From positions 1,787,501 to 1,851,500 of the forward strand of contig NZ_CP027666.1 of assembly GCF_003008535.1 (NCBI RefSeq): a DNA stretch of 64,000 nucleotides, read 5' to 3'. The notes under the pieces were generated by a model. That model did not search any database, had not been told where the DNA came from, and worked only from the letters and a program-made list of their open reading frames with translations. Source of the DNA: Ottowia oryzae. GTDB lineage: Bacteria > Pseudomonadota > Gammaproteobacteria > Burkholderiales > Burkholderiaceae_C. The position numbers and the translations under genes were made by a program. Below, in pieces: positions 62,912 through 64,000 of the stretch; position 1 is the first letter of the stretch; each line of letters starts with the position of its first letter.

Positions 62912-63685
62912 TTACTTGGTCGTGTAGCCACCGTTGATCAGAATGGTTTGGCCGGTGATCCACCAGCCGTCGCTGACCAGGTGGCGGATGAAGGGCACCA
63001 CGTCCTCGATGTCGGTCAGGCCCGTCTTGCTGGAAGGCGACAGCGCGGCGGCGCTCTTGTGGTACGCCTGCGCATCGGCGCCTTCCTGGCCGTAGAAGAA
63101 GGGCGTATCCATGGGGCCGGGGCCCACGGCGGTGACGGAGATGCCGCGCGCGCCGAATTCCTTGGCCGCGGCGCGGGTGTAGTGCTCCACCGGCGCCTTG
63201 GTGCCCGCGTACGACGCATAGAACGGCGTGAAAGCGCCCAGCAGCGAGGTGACCAGCGTGCACACCTTGCCGTTGTCGTTCACGTGCTGGCCCGCTTCCT
63301 TCAGGAAGAAGAACGCGGCCTTGTTGTTGACGGCGTCCATCTCGTCGAACTCGGCTTCGCTGATGTCGGCAAACGGCTTCTTGAGCACCTTGCCCACGGT
63401 GTTGATGGCGATGTCGGGGCGGCCCACGGCGGCCACGGCGTCGGCAAACAGCTTGGCCACGGCGGCGGCAGACGTCAGATCGCCCTGCAGCGTGACGGCC
63501 TTGGCGCCGGCTTTTTGCACGGCGGCGGCGGTGGCTTCGGCCTCGGCCTGGCTGGCGGCGCTGTTGTAGTGGATGACCACGGCCTTGGCGCCGCGCTCGG
63601 CCAGGTCGCGGGCGATCAGGCCGCCCAGGTTCTTGGCGCCGCCGGCGATCAAGGCCACCTTGCCTTGGATGCTGTTTCTGGACAT
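62912..63685 (-). CDS. SDR family oxidoreductase
   Basis: NAD(P)-dependent short-chain dehydrogenase of 257 residues. The cofactor motif GGAKNLGGLIARDLA is near 14-28, a variant of the usual TGxxxGxG. A catalytic Ser in LVTSLLG and the Tyr-Lys pair YAGTK complete the active site. The end (ILINGGYTTK) is the usual SDR finish. The start at 63685 is the family N-terminus (MSRNSIQGKVALIAGG). It is divergent from a LysR gene 117 nt away, a frequent regulator-target arrangement. Substrate unknown. Confidence 0.91.
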   Translation of the reverse strand: MSRNSIQGKVALIAGGAKNLGGLIARDLAERGAKAVVIHYNSAASQAEAEATAAAVQKAGAKAVTLQGDLTSAAAVAKLFADAVAAVGRPDIAINTVGKVLKKPFADISEAEFDEMDAVNNKAAFFFLKEAGQHVNDNGKVCTLVTSLLGAFTPFYASYAGTKAPVEHYTRAAAKEFGARGISVTAVGPGPMDTPFFYGQEGADAQAYHKSAAALSPSSKTGLTDIEDVVPFIRHLVSDGWWITGQTILINGGYTTK

Positions 63686-63766
63686 GGGGAAAACGCTCCT
63701 GTGTAGAAAACCAAACGATGGGCGCAGTCTATTGTTGATGTTTGCGCGGATAAACTGGCGCAAACT

Positions 63767-63787
63767 GGATTGACTATCCATCAATCC
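63767..63787. promoter_or_regulatory. candidate LysR operator
   Basis: GGATTGA and TCAATCC are perfect inverted repeats separated by 7 nt and contain the LysR signature T-N11-A. They lie 15 nt before the LysR start. A second inverted repeat, GTTTGCGC and GCGCAAAC at 63740-63765, is adjacent toward the SDR gene. Confidence 0.65.
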
Positions 63788-63802
63788 GTACCAATCAAGC
63801 CC

Positions 63803-64000
63803 ATGGATCTGATCGAGCAACTGCGTGTTTTTCTGCGCGTGGCGCACAGCGGGGGCTTCACCGCCGCTGCGGAGCAGCTGGGCATGCCGCGGCCCACGGT
63901 GTCGCTGGCGGTGCAGCGGCTGGAGGCGCGCCTGGGCGTGCGCCTGCTGAACCGCACCACGCGGCACGTCAGCCTGACGCAGGACGGCCAGGCGCTGCTG
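63803..64000 (+). CDS. LysR family regulator, 5' part (cut by window end)
   Basis: The first 66 residues of a LysR regulator are present. They form the complete N-terminal helix-turn-helix (MDLIEQLRVFLRVAHSGGFT, then TVSLAVQRLEARLGVRLLNR and TTRHVSLTQDG). The rest lies past the window. It is divergent from the SDR gene, which is its probable target through the operator at 63767. Confidence 0.93.
   Translation, partial: MDLIEQLRVFLRVAHSGGFTAAAEQLGMPRPTVSLAVQRLEARLGVRLLNRTTRHVSLTQDGQALL

Overview
The window is about 64 kb of GC-rich chromosome from a betaproteobacterium, most likely a member of Burkholderiales/Comamonadaceae. I infer this from the protein families, from the order sdhC-sdhD-sdhA-sdhB-sdhE-gltA next to gntR and mdh, and from a family of roughly 60 bp palindromic repeats that resembles small repeats I associate with Comamonadaceae genomes. 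Nothing marks it as plasmid or phage. I found no transposase, integrase, CRISPR array or tRNA gene.

Layout. 0-1.3 kb: 3' third of a 23S rRNA gene, 5S rRNA and the rrn terminator. 1.5-12.6 kb: housekeeping and metabolic genes (bdhA, truC-like, yaaA, prolyl 4-hydroxylase, an alpha/beta hydrolase, queF, a dienoyl-CoA isomerase, an HNH nuclease, a P-loop kinase, an MFS pump, ompW). 12.7-15 kb: a pair of acyl-CoA dehydrogenases. 15.4-20.2 kb: LysR regulator, then leucine genes leuC-(entericidin-like lipoprotein)-leuD-leuB. 20.5-27.4 kb: fatty acid desaturase, a small membrane protein, rsmB, an M48 peptidase, purN, yceH. 27.4-31.4 kb: a methyltransferase, a TPP riboswitch with cytX, a VOC protein, a His-rich PadR regulator. 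31.8-43.4 kb: a TCA-cycle block (gltA, sdhE, sdhB, sdhA, sdhD, sdhC on the minus strand; a GntR regulator; then mdh, an HpcH/HpaI lyase-like gene, a secreted Lys/Ala-rich protein and acnB on the plus strand). 43.7-48.7 kb: PfkB kinase, GntR, PIN-PhoH, peroxiredoxin, Mth938-like protein. 48.8-53.5 kb: aminotransferase, hom, tag-like glycosylase, thrC. 53.5-57.4 kb: molybdenum cofactor genes mobB, moeA, moaD, moaE with two unrelated genes between. 57.6-64 kb: class A phosphatase, thermonuclease, clpB behind a sigma-32-like promoter, DUF924 protein, an SDR and a divergent LysR gene cut by the window end.

The most unusual signal is not a gene. About sixteen intergenic copies, three possible decayed coding copies and one in-frame copy inside yceH belong to a single asymmetric palindromic repeat family (an arm like GATAGCTGCCAGCGC, a variable loop, a GGCGC...GGCC arm and a T-rich end). 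Individual copies appear to supply a start codon, stop codons, a protein linker and possibly a terminator to neighbouring genes. Other points worth a look are an internal ribosome binding site in clpB predicting a short isoform, a 13-copy octamer tandem repeat upstream of the PadR regulator, the entericidin gene inside the leu cluster and overlapping divergent start codons of truC and yaaA. I did not find a clear new defence, secretion or biosynthetic system. Most genes are ordinary core metabolism.
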